This document shows, one piece after another, positions 1 to 8,053 of a stretch of 64,000 bases of DNA; positions within the stretch are counted from its first letter, which is position 1, and each line of letters starts with the position of its first letter. The translations under genes and the position numbers were made by a program. The stretch comes from Bacillus sp. V5-8f (GTDB lineage Bacteria; Bacillota; Bacilli; Bacillales; DSM-1321), in NCBI RefSeq assembly GCF_002863565.1, contig NZ_PGUW01000005.1:124001-188000 (forward strand). Direction: 5' to 3'. The notes under the pieces are model-generated. The model searched no databases. It was not told the DNA's origin and saw only the letters and a list, made by a program, of their open reading frames with translations.

Positions 1-70
1 CAATAACTCCGACAAGCGTTATCGAGACTAGCATGATAACCATGATCATAACGAGTTTATTTTTCATCAT
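1..70 (-). CDS. fliL: Flagellar basal body-associated protein FliL (N-terminus only, runs off window)
   Basis: The gene starts inside the window and continues past its left edge, so only about 23 residues are visible. They read MMKNKLVMIMVIMLV followed by more hydrophobic residues, a short charged start leading into a membrane anchor as expected for FliL, an inner-membrane protein beside the stator and MS ring. Three consecutive ATG codons (73, 70, 67) follow a GGGGAGGAG ribosome binding site. Spacing favours the second or third. The start overlaps the 3' end of swrD by about 14 bases, and the order flgE-swrD-fliL matches Bacillus subtilis, which is the main basis for the name. Confidence 0.8.
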   Translation of the reverse strand, partial: MMKNKLVMIMVIMLVSITLVGVI

Positions 71-281
71 CATTCTCCTCCCCATTATCACGAAGACCAA
101 GAACGTTTATACTACGGTAAAAACGAATAATAGATTGAATGATTTCTTCTTCTTTTTCACTTACGACGATTTTTTTACCGTTAGTGAATGTGATTGTCGT
201 ATCAGGAAGAGACTCTACCATTTCAATAAACAAAGCATTTATGGTGAAACTTTTACCGTTCAATTTAGTAACCTTGATCAA
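57..281 (-). CDS. swrD: FlbD/SwrD family flagellar protein, probable TTG start
   Basis: Small protein of about 74 residues with the FlbD-family opening IKVTKLNGKSF, a central DTTITFTNGKK segment and a charged tail. In B. subtilis SwrD raises flagellar motor power and supports swarming. The family normally begins M-I-x-L-T-x-L-N-G, which here points to a TTG codon at 281. An in-frame ATG at 302 would add seven residues (MPQLLIL). A strong GGGAGGG lies about 43 bases before the TTG, and a stable hairpin (290-322) occupies most of that distance, so folding would bring the site to about 10 bases from the TTG. The gene sits between flgE and fliL and overlaps fliL. Confidence 0.85.
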   Translation of the reverse strand: MIKVTKLNGKSFTINALFIEMVESLPDTTITFTNGKKIVVSEKEEEIIQSIIRFYRSINVLGLRDNGEENDDEK

Positions 282-289
282 TAAAATCA

Positions 290-322
290 GGAGCTGGGGC
301 ATAAGAATTAGCCCCAGGCTCC
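290..322 (-). promoter_or_regulatory. Hairpin between Shine-Dalgarno and start of swrD
   Basis: Arms 290-300 and 311-322 pair over 11 base pairs with one bulged G and a 10-base loop. In the mRNA the order is GGGAGGG, AA, hairpin, TGATTTTA, TTG. The in-frame ATG at 302 lies at the loop edge. No U-run follows, so it does not look like a terminator. A role in translation is an inference. Confidence 0.55.
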
Positions 323-336
323 TTCCCTCCCTTAAA

Positions 337-1218
337 TTATCGTTTTAAGTTTACTAGTTCTTGCAGGATCTCATCCGATGTTGTAATAATACGGGTGTTC
401 GCCTGGAAACCACGCTGGGCTGTGATCATTTCGGTGAACTCCTCGGATAGGTCGACGTTGGACATTTCAAGTTGGCCTGAGATTACTGAACCGGCACCAT
501 ACGCTTGAGGTTTTGCAATATAGGCTTGTTCAGCCGCATCTGTCGTTTTGACTGTAGTTAAATTATTAATTGTACCCGAGTTTGTACTTTGCTGGTACAA
601 GTTGTCTGCTACTTTTTCAAGTCCCTCTGGATTGGAAAATTTAGCAATAACTATTTGCCCTGCTTCATTAAGCTCGCCATCTCTTACATATGTTACTATC
701 CCTGTCGGACCAATTGAGATGCTTCCCGCATCCGATGGAATTTTGATTTTATCAATGGCAGTGCCACCAACTGTTGCCGGATTTCCGGCTGACTTAACGC
801 CTTGGACAAACAATCCATCAGCATTTACCAAGTTGCCTTCTTGATCCAAATAAAAGTTTCCTGCCCTTGTAAAAGAGGTTTTACCACCTTCCGCTCCATC
901 ATTTAACACAAAGTACCCGTCTCCGGCAACTCTTACGTCCAGTATGCGGCTTGTTGTTTGAGCAGAACCCTCCGAATGGAGTGTGTCAATTGAAACTAAA
1001 CTGGCACCTAGTCCTACCTGCTTTGGATTGGTACCGCCTCTACCTTCTGCTGTTGGTGCAGCCGCACCCGCAACTGTTTGACTGATCATATCTTTAAACA
1101 GCACACGACCTTTTTTAAACCCATAAGTGTTTACGTTGGCAATATTATTGCCGATAACATCCAGTTTCGTTTGAAAGTTTTTCATTCCGCTGATTCCTGA
1201 GTACATTGAACGTAGCAT
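337..1218 (-). CDS. flgE: Flagellar hook protein FlgE (FlgE/FlgG family)
   Basis: Subunit of the flagellar hook, the flexible joint outside the cell, exported by the flagellar type III apparatus. The 293-residue product has the rod/hook N-terminal signature MLRSMYSGISGM followed by IGNNIANVNTYGFKKGRVLF. The C-terminus is of the SNVDLSEEFTEMITAQRGFQANTR type, in which hydrophobic heptads of the two ends pair. The start at 1218 is set by AGGAGA eight bases upstream; the 16 residues in front of it in the open frame are not family-like. It follows flgD and the TIGR02530-type gene, the usual hook-assembly order. Length and position favour FlgE over the paralogue FlgG. Confidence 0.93.
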   Translation of the reverse strand: MLRSMYSGISGMKNFQTKLDVIGNNIANVNTYGFKKGRVLFKDMISQTVAGAAAPTAEGRGGTNPKQVGLGASLVSIDTLHSEGSAQTTSRILDVRVAGDGYFVLNDGAEGGKTSFTRAGNFYLDQEGNLVNADGLFVQGVKSAGNPATVGGTAIDKIKIPSDAGSISIGPTGIVTYVRDGELNEAGQIVIAKFSNPEGLEKVADNLYQQSTNSGTINNLTTVKTTDAAEQAYIAKPQAYGAGSVISGQLEMSNVDLSEEFTEMITAQRGFQANTRIITTSDEILQELVNLKR

Positions 1219-1291
1219 TTTTCTTTCTCCTTTCGATTTGGCTGCTTCTGTCATTCCGCAAGCCACGGCTTCCTTTAAAAGGTCCAGCCTC

Positions 1292-1678
1292 TTAATCTAG
1301 TATGATTGTTCCATTGATATTGGTGAAAATTTGCGATGAAGCTTCTTCACGGTCCATGGCTGTAATTACCGTGTTGTTTTTTGCGCTCACTACCAGGGCT
1401 GCCTCTTGTGTGAGAACAAGTGAATCTCTTACTCCCATTTTTTTTGCTTCTTGAACCTTTTCTCCAATTCGAGCCCAGGTGCTGGAGTCAATATTAATAT
1501 TTCGTTGTTCTAAGCGGATTTGAGCGTGCTTGCTTACAACCAACTTTTTTGCCGTTTCATTAACAGCCGACTGTAATTCCTGAGAAAATCCACGCGTAAC
1601 CGGGTTTTTTGGCTTTATATTTCTTGAAGCGGGATGAATAGGATGATTGGTTATCGGCCGAAACACTGGCTTTTCCAT
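1292..1678 (-). CDS. Conserved flagellar operon protein of the TIGR02530 type
   Basis: A 128-residue soluble protein with no signal peptide or membrane segment. The first 45 residues are basic and low in complexity. The rest matches the conserved block I associate with the TIGR02530 flagellar operon family: HAQIRLEQRNI, then GVRDSLVLTQEAALVVSAKN, then AMDREEASSQIFTNINGTIIL. It has a clear AAGGAG ribosome binding site and lies 11 bases after flgD and 73 bases before flgE. The position suggests a role in hook assembly or hook-protein export. No biochemical function is known to me. Family assignment rests on motif recall, not a search. Confidence 0.8.
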   Translation of the reverse strand: MEKPVFRPITNHPIHPASRNIKPKNPVTRGFSQELQSAVNETAKKLVVSKHAQIRLEQRNINIDSSTWARIGEKVQEAKKMGVRDSLVLTQEAALVVSAKNNTVITAMDREEASSQIFTNINGTIILD

Positions 1679-1689
1679 TTACCCACTCC

Positions 1690-2334
1690 TTACAAGCCTG
1701 TAATTTTAATAATTTGATCGGAGGAAATTTTCGTAGCATTTTCATCATCCAATTCAAACTGTGTTTTACCGTTTTTCATTGCAACAGATTTAACGATTGC
1801 CATAACTTCCTCTTTGTCCTCATTTAACCAACTGACTTTCTTCCCAATCAGTTCGCTAGCAGAAATAATGCTGTTAGACGGGCCGGGCTGGTTAACCTGT
1901 GAAATATTACCGGGCTCCAGTTTTGTACCATCCTCCAGTATTAGGAAAACGCTATCGTCTTTAAATTCGATAGATGTAACCATTCCGGTACCATTTTCTA
2001 CATTCGGCTGGGCATTTGGATCTTCACTCGGCACCATTTTATGCCATGTAACATTTTTTCCGACAAATTGGTTGTAGGAAATCAGCTTGTTCTGCTGTTC
2101 CATTTGGACAAATTTATCGATGCTCTTTCCCATATTTGTAATTTGCTCGAGCGTCGAGAACGTCGCCATTTGCGCAATAAAATCCTTATCCTGCATAGGA
2201 TTTAGCGGATCCTGGTTTTGGAGTTGCGTCATTAGTATTTTCAAAAAGTCATCCTTGCCTAAAACATCACTTCCGGTTTTTCGCTGTGTTGCCTGATAGC
2301 TGGATAACAATAGTGATGTATCGATATTAGCCAT
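1690..2334 (-). CDS. flgD: Flagellar hook assembly scaffold protein FlgD
   Basis: FlgD caps the growing hook and is needed for polymerisation of FlgE. The 214-residue product has the diagnostic N-terminal segment LGKDDFLKILMTQLQNQDPL, followed by DFIAQMATFSTLEQITNMGK (about residues 25-70). Two C-terminal repeats of the form 'FVGKNVTWHK' and 'LIGKKVSWLN' look like the paired beta domain in which each half controls a Val/Lys-Val-type patch. It is longer than the shortest Bacillus FlgD forms because of this C-terminal part. It begins 8 bases after fliK and shares the operon. Confidence 0.95.
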   Translation of the reverse strand: MANIDTSLLLSSYQATQRKTGSDVLGKDDFLKILMTQLQNQDPLNPMQDKDFIAQMATFSTLEQITNMGKSIDKFVQMEQQNKLISYNQFVGKNVTWHKMVPSEDPNAQPNVENGTGMVTSIEFKDDSVFLILEDGTKLEPGNISQVNQPGPSNSIISASELIGKKVSWLNEDKEEVMAIVKSVAMKNGKTQFELDDENATKISSDQIIKITGL

Positions 2335-2342
2335 GTTTTCAC

Positions 2343-3824
2343 CTACACTTTCGCATTCAGCAATGCTGCTTCAAGGTCTTCCGTAAATTCTGCCTCCGAT
2401 TGCTCCTGGCTGGTTTCCTGTTGATTTTTTCCTCTATCCTGCTGCTCGGATCCATCAGAATCCCTCTGCAAAAATCTGTCTTGGGTAAACGAGTTCAATG
2501 TCTGGGACACTTCTATTTTTTCCACTTGAAGATTTTGGCCATTGAATGCATGTTTCAAGCCCTGGAGCTGTGACTCCAATAATTCCTTTGCTTTCGCACT
2601 GGTTGCCATAATCTTTGCAGTCAGAATCGCATCCTTTTGGATTATTTCTATCCTTAAAGATCCAAGATGCTCTGGATTAAGCTTGATAAATAGCTTTTGC
2701 ATCCCATTCCCATTTGCAAAATTTGCTTTTGACAAAATATTTTCAAATGCTTTGATAAATTGTTCTTGATTAACTGGCTGGCCGGATTTTTCTACAGAAA
2801 GGACAAATTGTTCAAGCTTTGATATCTGGAAAAACTGGGGTTGCGATTGATTGATATCCAGTTGTTTCATATTGGCAGCTTCACTCACTGCGTTCTTCCC
2901 TACAGACGAATTAGCTGAATTAAAATCCTTTGCCATCCGCTCATATACCCCTTTTAGCAAGGCGATATTTTGCGTGGTGTCATTACCGGTTAACCTTGAA
3001 AAAGCCGTTCCTCTGCTATTGTTCTGCGCATCAGCATCCAAGATTTGTTTGAATTTCTCCGCTACTTGCTGTAATAGATTTTTCATTTCCTTAGCCATAA
3101 CACCTTCTTCGGAAGACAAATCTTTATATGCGGATAAAAGCTCTTGAATCTTGGCAAATTTCAATACATTTGAAGCTGTATTCAGGTCTACTTGCAAAAG
3201 CTGTTCCTCGTTCATGCCTGCCAATGCCTTGATAATTGAGATTAGATCCATTGACCCAAAAGACATGAAAGCTAGATCTCCTGTTATTTCATCATGGGTT
3301 TCTTTTAAATGACCTGACTCTTTTAATGAATCTATTAGCTTGTTGAGAAGCTTTTCATCTATTATATTGCCGTTTAACTTACCGGTAGAGCTTAGTCCAA
3401 GAAATCCAGCCAATACACCCGAATCGGAAGATGGAAATAGCTTTTCCAATTCTTCTAACAGCTTAGTTTGCTCGGTTGATAGCTTATTCAGCAGTGTTTC
3501 ATCCATCACATTTGCATTTAATAATGCATCGGCTAGATTTTGCACATCCATTCCCTCAAGCATCATTTCCTTACCTAAGCCGTCAACACCATCTAATTCA
3601 CTCAAATTTCCGACTTGCAGAAACTGTACCAATTGCTGCAACAGATCAGTCTGCTCAGTTGAAAGTCCGGTCGATTCACTGTTGGTTGGCAAATTGCCCT
3701 TAGATAATGCCGATAGCACAGCTCCAAAACCTGTACCTTTGCCGTTAGTGCCTATTGTTACAGGATTTCCTGAAGAAGTTGTGCTGGACATGGACAGTCT
3801 GGGTAACTGTATTCCTGCATTCAT
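2343..3824 (-). CDS. fliK: Flagellar hook-length control protein FliK
   Basis: Secreted molecular ruler that measures hook length and switches the export gate through FlhB. The 493-residue protein has a long, poorly conserved, polar N-terminal and central region. Its C-terminal hook-length domain is recognisable at about residues 350-430: LFIKLNPEHLGSLRIEIIQK followed by a helix AKELLESQLQGLKHAFNGQN. The tail is rich in Gln, Glu and Ser. The start at 3824 is chosen because GGGAGGTG lies five bases upstream; the six extra codons in the open frame include that site. Divergent FliK N-termini are normal, so no oddity is implied. Confidence 0.92.
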   Translation of the reverse strand: MNAGIQLPRLSMSSTTSSGNPVTIGTNGKGTGFGAVLSALSKGNLPTNSESTGLSTEQTDLLQQLVQFLQVGNLSELDGVDGLGKEMMLEGMDVQNLADALLNANVMDETLLNKLSTEQTKLLEELEKLFPSSDSGVLAGFLGLSSTGKLNGNIIDEKLLNKLIDSLKESGHLKETHDEITGDLAFMSFGSMDLISIIKALAGMNEEQLLQVDLNTASNVLKFAKIQELLSAYKDLSSEEGVMAKEMKNLLQQVAEKFKQILDADAQNNSRGTAFSRLTGNDTTQNIALLKGVYERMAKDFNSANSSVGKNAVSEAANMKQLDINQSQPQFFQISKLEQFVLSVEKSGQPVNQEQFIKAFENILSKANFANGNGMQKLFIKLNPEHLGSLRIEIIQKDAILTAKIMATSAKAKELLESQLQGLKHAFNGQNLQVEKIEVSQTLNSFTQDRFLQRDSDGSEQQDRGKNQQETSQEQSEAEFTEDLEAALLNAKV

Positions 3825-3866
3825 AATTTCACCTCCCTTCAAAGTTGTAGGTCCCTCAATAAATAT

Positions 3867-4481
3867 CTAATTTTCTTGTGTTGAACTTTCAGCAAGCTTA
3901 TTCGTAAGCCTGGCAGCATCCTCCGGCTCCATCTGTTCCATAATGCCAGCCAAAGTATCCGCTTTGATACTTGATAAAATCTTAACGGCTTCGTCATCTC
4001 CAAGCTTTGTAATGATAGGAGCAGCCTTTTTTGCTGACATCGTTTCGTAAGTTCGGATGATTTCATTAAAAGCCTGTTTGCTGTCATCCTGGCTGCCCTG
4101 CAGTTCATCTATTTGCTTTTGCAGTTGTTCTTTCTCCAGTTCATTTCGCTCGATCGTTTGATCACGGCTATCAACCATTTCTTCGAGTTTCATGATTTCG
4201 TCTTGGTTTTTGTCGATTTCCGCCTCAAGCTCCGTTAGTTTTTTTTCGTATTGAACAGTCGATTCGGCCTTTCCTTTTTCGTTGTCCCCTTTATTTACCA
4301 TGCTAGAAACAAAAGGAAGTTTCTCTCCAATTTTTTTCCCCTCATCCAATACATTAACACCGGCAACTGTCAAGACGATCAGAACTATTGCAATTGTGAA
4401 TATAAGAGGGATAAGCACGACAAAAATAAACCACTGAAATCGGTTGTATTCTTTTTCTTCATTTTCGCTTGGTTTTTCCAT
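3867..4481 (-). CDS. ylxF: YlxF/MotE-like flagellar protein with MgtE_N-type domain
   Basis: A 204-residue membrane-anchored protein. A charged N-terminus is followed by one transmembrane segment (WFIFVVLIPLIFTIAIVLIV, about residues 17-40), then a coiled coil (about 75-130) rich in Glu, Lys and Gln. The C-terminal domain has the pattern AAPIITKLGDDEAVKILSSI and MEPEDAARLTNKLA, as in MgtE N-domain and MotE-type stator chaperones. The ATG at 4481 follows TAGGTG; a GTG three codons upstream overlaps that site. It lies between fliJ and fliK as in B. subtilis. Function in flagellar or stator assembly is inferred from context. Confidence 0.85.
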   Translation of the reverse strand: MEKPSENEEKEYNRFQWFIFVVLIPLIFTIAIVLIVLTVAGVNVLDEGKKIGEKLPFVSSMVNKGDNEKGKAESTVQYEKKLTELEAEIDKNQDEIMKLEEMVDSRDQTIERNELEKEQLQKQIDELQGSQDDSKQAFNEIIRTYETMSAKKAAPIITKLGDDEAVKILSSIKADTLAGIMEQMEPEDAARLTNKLAESSTQEN

Positions 4482-4490
4482 TGTATTCAC

Positions 4491-4937
4491 CTAGTTTTCC
4501 TTGCTCAGGAATTGCTGTATCGAAATTTCATCCATCATTTTATTTTCCGCTTCCTTAATGCCTTCGAGGAATCTTTGAAAATCACGTTCTCTGATTTTTT
4601 GGTACTTTTTCACTTCGATATTTCGTTCCATCAATTTATCTTGATGTAGGTTCATTCTTTGCCGAGCTTCAATTACAGATTTTTGACAATGCTCGATAAT
4701 TTTTTCAAGGTTGTCCATGAACAGCTGATTGTGTCTGATTTCCTGAACCGTTAGCCCTTTCTGAAGCTGTTCCTGCTGGTAAGCAAGAAGGTCTTCCTTC
4801 TTTTTTAAAAGTTTATAAAGCTTCTCAGCAACCACTTCAAACGTCTTAACCGCCTCATTATATTTGGAAAGGGCATCGTTCTTCTCTTTTTCTTTGATGG
4901 TGAGAATTTTTTCGAATTTATATTGGTAGATCATCAT
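4491..4937 (-). CDS. fliJ: Flagellar export chaperone/coiled-coil protein FliJ
   Basis: FliJ is a small antiparallel coiled coil that sits in the FliI hexamer, like the gamma subunit of F1-ATPase, and couples the ATPase to the export gate. The 148-residue product is almost entirely heptad-like and highly charged, starts YQYKFEKILTIKEKEKNDAL and contains the typical MERNIEVKKYQKIRERDFQRF segment near the C-terminus. A GGGAG ribosome binding site precedes ATG 4937. One base separates the gene from fliI, indicating translational coupling. Confidence 0.92.
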   Translation of the reverse strand: MMIYQYKFEKILTIKEKEKNDALSKYNEAVKTFEVVAEKLYKLLKKKEDLLAYQQEQLQKGLTVQEIRHNQLFMDNLEKIIEHCQKSVIEARQRMNLHQDKLMERNIEVKKYQKIRERDFQRFLEGIKEAENKMMDEISIQQFLSKEN

Positions 4938-4938
4938 G

Positions 4939-6261
4939 CTATTCTCCCTTTTCCATCAATTGAATAAGCTTAAAAGTACTTTCGTCCTTGGTCATCTTTT
5001 CATGAGTGCCTTGCTTAAGAAATGAAATAATCTGCGGCTGCATTTTGATGGCATGGTCAATTTCACTCGAAGAACCCCTTTTATATGCCCCGATATTAAT
5101 TAAATCTTCCGATTCAATATAGGTTGAGAGTGTTGCCCTTAACCTCTCAGCTGAACTTTTGTGCGCGTCATCCGCAATATTGTTCATAACCCTGCTAATG
5201 CTTTTCAGCACGTTTATTGCTGGAAATTGGCCTTTATTCGCAAGCTGCCTGTCCAGGATAAAGTGGCCGTCCAAGATTCCCCGTACCGTATCGGCGATTG
5301 GCTCGTTCATATCGTCACCATCCACAAGCACCGTGTAAAAGGCTGTTATCGTACCGGAAACGTTGGTGCCTGTCCGTTCAAGAAGCCTTGGCAGAATTGA
5401 AAAAACGGAAGGTGTATAGCCTTTTGTAGTCGGCGGTTCCCCTACTGCGAGCCCGATCTCGCGCTGGGCCATCGCAACCCTTGTAACGGAATCCATCATA
5501 AGCATGACGTTAAGGCCCTTATCGCGAAAATATTCTGCTATGGCAGTGGCAGTCATGGCTCCTTTTATTCTCATAAGCGCGGGCTGATCTGAAGTGGCTA
5601 CAACGACAATCGACTTTGCTAATCCTTCAGGCCCGAGGTCTTTTTCAATAAATTCCCGTACTTCCCTGCCCCGTTCGCCAATCAGGCCAATGACATTCAA
5701 ATCTGCCGACGTGTTCCTTGCAACCATTCCCAGAAGTGTACTCTTTCCCACACCGCTCCCTGCAAAAATTCCTACACGCTGTCCTTTACCGACCGTAAGT
5801 AAACTGTCTATCATCCTTACTCCTACATCTATTGGTTCATCGATCGGAGGCCTTTGCATAGGATTGGGCGGATCCTGCTCGGTTGATACGGAAGCCAAGC
5901 CTTTAGGCAAGGGCGAACCATCGAGTGGATATCCGAGGGAATCGACAACATTCCCGATCAAGCCTGTTCCAACCTTAATTTCCAGGGAACGGCCGGTTGC
6001 TTCAACCAGGCATCCTGGAGAAATTTCACTCACTGCCGTATAGGGCATGAGAATGACCATTTCATCCCTAAAGCCGACAACCTCTGCCCGGATCTTTCTT
6101 TTCTTGTTTTTTGTACCGGCATGAATATAGCAAACGTCTCCGACAGAGCTTTCAGGACCCTGCGACTCAATCATTAGCCCGACTACCCTTTTGACTCTTC
6201 CGTAATGTTTTAAGGTTTCAATATCATCAATGAGCGGCAAGAGCTCTGCTGCCTTCATCAT
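4939..6261 (-). CDS. fliI: Flagellum-specific export ATPase FliI
   Basis: Energises export of rod, hook and filament proteins. The 440-residue protein is full length and related to F1 beta subunits. It has a Walker A loop GSGVGKST (about 168-175), GLIGERGREVREF, a Walker B strand ending LNVMLMMDSVTRVAMAQREI, and the conserved GEPPTTKGYTPSVFS segment. Two ATG codons (6261 and 6258) overlap the fliH stop. GGGGAG lies just upstream and spacing slightly favours 6258. FliH, encoded immediately upstream, is its regulatory partner. Confidence 0.97.
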   Translation of the reverse strand: MMKAAELLPLIDDIETLKHYGRVKRVVGLMIESQGPESSVGDVCYIHAGTKNKKRKIRAEVVGFRDEMVILMPYTAVSEISPGCLVEATGRSLEIKVGTGLIGNVVDSLGYPLDGSPLPKGLASVSTEQDPPNPMQRPPIDEPIDVGVRMIDSLLTVGKGQRVGIFAGSGVGKSTLLGMVARNTSADLNVIGLIGERGREVREFIEKDLGPEGLAKSIVVVATSDQPALMRIKGAMTATAIAEYFRDKGLNVMLMMDSVTRVAMAQREIGLAVGEPPTTKGYTPSVFSILPRLLERTGTNVSGTITAFYTVLVDGDDMNEPIADTVRGILDGHFILDRQLANKGQFPAINVLKSISRVMNNIADDAHKSSAERLRATLSTYIESEDLINIGAYKRGSSSEIDHAIKMQPQIISFLKQGTHEKMTKDESTFKLIQLMEKGE

Positions 6262-7038
6262 TTACTCCCCTTCCAGCAATTCAACAAGTTTTTGCTTGAT
6301 TTCATCCAGTTGGCTGTCAACACCGGCGTCTATTCGCCCATGCGCTGATTCAATCACGCAGCCTGCCGCAGGCAAATCCTGATCTGGATAAATATACAGC
6401 CCCGCTTCTTTAGGAAATATTGTCATCAATTCTTCCTTCTGCGAAAGAATGTATTCATAATAGTCAGGGTGGACATGAAGCTGCACATCCAGATAATCCT
6501 TTGTCTCTTTTATCGCCTGTTTCACTAGCGTTAGGTAAGTTTCTTTGGAATCCTGTAACTCTTTTCCGATGATCCGCTCGGCCACTTTAATCCCTAGCTC
6601 CAGAATCGTGCGTTCAGATTCTTCGATATGTGATTCATAATCAATTTTTGAAGCGAAAACGATTTGTTTTGCATGCTCAAGAGTTTCGGACCATTGTTCA
6701 TAGCCCTTTTCCCTTCCGGTTTCCATTCCTTCGTGGAAACCCTGTTCGCGGGCTTCCTGCACAATTTGCGGTTTCTCTACTTCATCAAATTGCTTACGGC
6801 TTAATTCTGCCTGTTTGATAATTCTCTCTGCTTTTTGCCTTGCTTCCCTGATTATGGCTTCTGCATCATCATGCGCCTTTTCTTTTAGCAGTTGGGCATC
6901 AGTTGCTTGAAAAACAGGAGGTGCCTCAGGATTGCTGTCTTGAAAAAAATATTCCAAACTCCTGATTTTGATTGTTTTATTTGCATTGTCGTCTCGGTTT
7001 GCATATTGGGATTTGATAATCCTAGACAATGATATCAT
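6262..7038 (-). CDS. fliH: Flagellar assembly protein FliH
   Basis: FliH binds FliI and tethers it to the C-ring. The 258-residue protein has a charged coiled-coil centre (about 45-130, with QLLKEKAHDDAEAIIREARQ). Its C-terminal domain resembles the delta/b subunits of ATP synthase, with IKVAERIIGKELQDSKETYL and GRIDAGVDSQLDEIKQKLVE. The start overlaps fliG by 17 bases and the stop abuts fliI, consistent with coordinated translation. The N-terminal 40 residues are poorly conserved, as is usual for the family. Confidence 0.92.
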   Translation of the reverse strand: MISLSRIIKSQYANRDDNANKTIKIRSLEYFFQDSNPEAPPVFQATDAQLLKEKAHDDAEAIIREARQKAERIIKQAELSRKQFDEVEKPQIVQEAREQGFHEGMETGREKGYEQWSETLEHAKQIVFASKIDYESHIEESERTILELGIKVAERIIGKELQDSKETYLTLVKQAIKETKDYLDVQLHVHPDYYEYILSQKEELMTIFPKEAGLYIYPDQDLPAAGCVIESAHGRIDAGVDSQLDEIKQKLVELLEGE

Positions 7039-8047
7039 CTCCTCCGCCGCGGGCGATTACGATTTCACCTGACTCTTCTAACCGGCGTATGACTGCAACA
7101 ATCCGGGATTGAGCCTCTTCCACATCACGAAGACGGACAGGTCCCATATATTCCATTTCCTCAAGAAACGTGTCTACCATACGTTTAGACATATTCTTAA
7201 AGACAATTTCTTTGACCTCCTCACTGGCAACCTTGAGTGCTAGTTTAAGGTCTTCATTGTCAGAATCACGGATAACGCGCTGAATGGCACGCCCATCAAG
7301 AGTAACAATGTCCTCAAAGACAAACATCCGTTTTTTGATTTCTTCCGCCAATTCAGGATCCTGGATTTCCAAGGAATCGAGAATTGTACGTTCCGTTGAG
7401 CGGTCCACCCCATTAAGGACATCTACCACAGCCTCAATTCCGCCTGTTTGTGTATAATCCTGGGTTACGGTTGCAGAAAGCTTCCGTTCAAGAATTTGTT
7501 CGACTTCATTGATGATCTCCGGGGAAGTGCTGTCCATAATCGCTATTCTTCTTGCTATATCCGCCTGCACATCCTGCGGCAATTCGGAAAGGATCTGTCC
7601 TGCCTGCGCAGGGTCCAGGTACGATAAAATTAAAGCTATTGTTTGCGGATGTTCATTTTGGATAAAGTTAAGGATCTGACCTGGTTCAGCCTTTCTGGCA
7701 AAATCGAAAGGCCTCACCTGCAGGGATGAAGTCAGACGGTTGATGATTGCCGCAGCCTGGTCAGTCCCAAGAGCCTTCTCTAATACTTGCTTGGCATAGC
7801 CGATCCCGCCCTGTGTAATATAATCCTGTGCTAGTGCAATATTATGGAATTCTTCCAGCACTTCTTCCTTTTCAGCAGAATCCACTTTCCGGACGCCTGA
7901 AATTTCTAGTGTAAGCCTTTCAATCTCTTCCTCTGAAAGATGTTTATAAACAGAAGCAGAGACGTCCGGGCCGAGTGAAATGAGCAGAATGGCTGCCTTT
8001 TGTTTTCCTGTTAGCCCGCCTTTTTTCTTTCTGTCTGTCAACTTCAT
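7022..8047 (-). CDS. fliG: Flagellar motor switch protein FliG
   Basis: C-ring protein that transmits torque from the stator and sets rotation direction. The 341-residue length is normal. Visible landmarks are GLTGKQKAAILLISLGPDVS (N domain binding FliF), NEHPQTIALILSYLDPAQAG with the EHPQT-type middle-domain signature, and the C-terminal charge-bearing helix with KMSKRMVDTFLEEMEYMGPV before DVEEAQSRIVAVIRRLEESG. It begins 6 bases after fliF and overlaps fliH. Confidence 0.97.
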   Translation of the reverse strand: MKLTDRKKKGGLTGKQKAAILLISLGPDVSASVYKHLSEEEIERLTLEISGVRKVDSAEKEEVLEEFHNIALAQDYITQGGIGYAKQVLEKALGTDQAAAIINRLTSSLQVRPFDFARKAEPGQILNFIQNEHPQTIALILSYLDPAQAGQILSELPQDVQADIARRIAIMDSTSPEIINEVEQILERKLSATVTQDYTQTGGIEAVVDVLNGVDRSTERTILDSLEIQDPELAEEIKKRMFVFEDIVTLDGRAIQRVIRDSDNEDLKLALKVASEEVKEIVFKNMSKRMVDTFLEEMEYMGPVRLRDVEEAQSRIVAVIRRLEESGEIVIARGGGDDIIV

Positions 8048-8053
8048 TCCCTC

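Noticed and set aside
33-284. Plus-strand 83-codon hydrophobic frame at the left edge
   Set aside because: Antisense to swrD and fliL, both recognisable on the minus strand.
3340-3870. 176-codon plus-strand open frame
   Set aside because: Antisense shadow of fliK.
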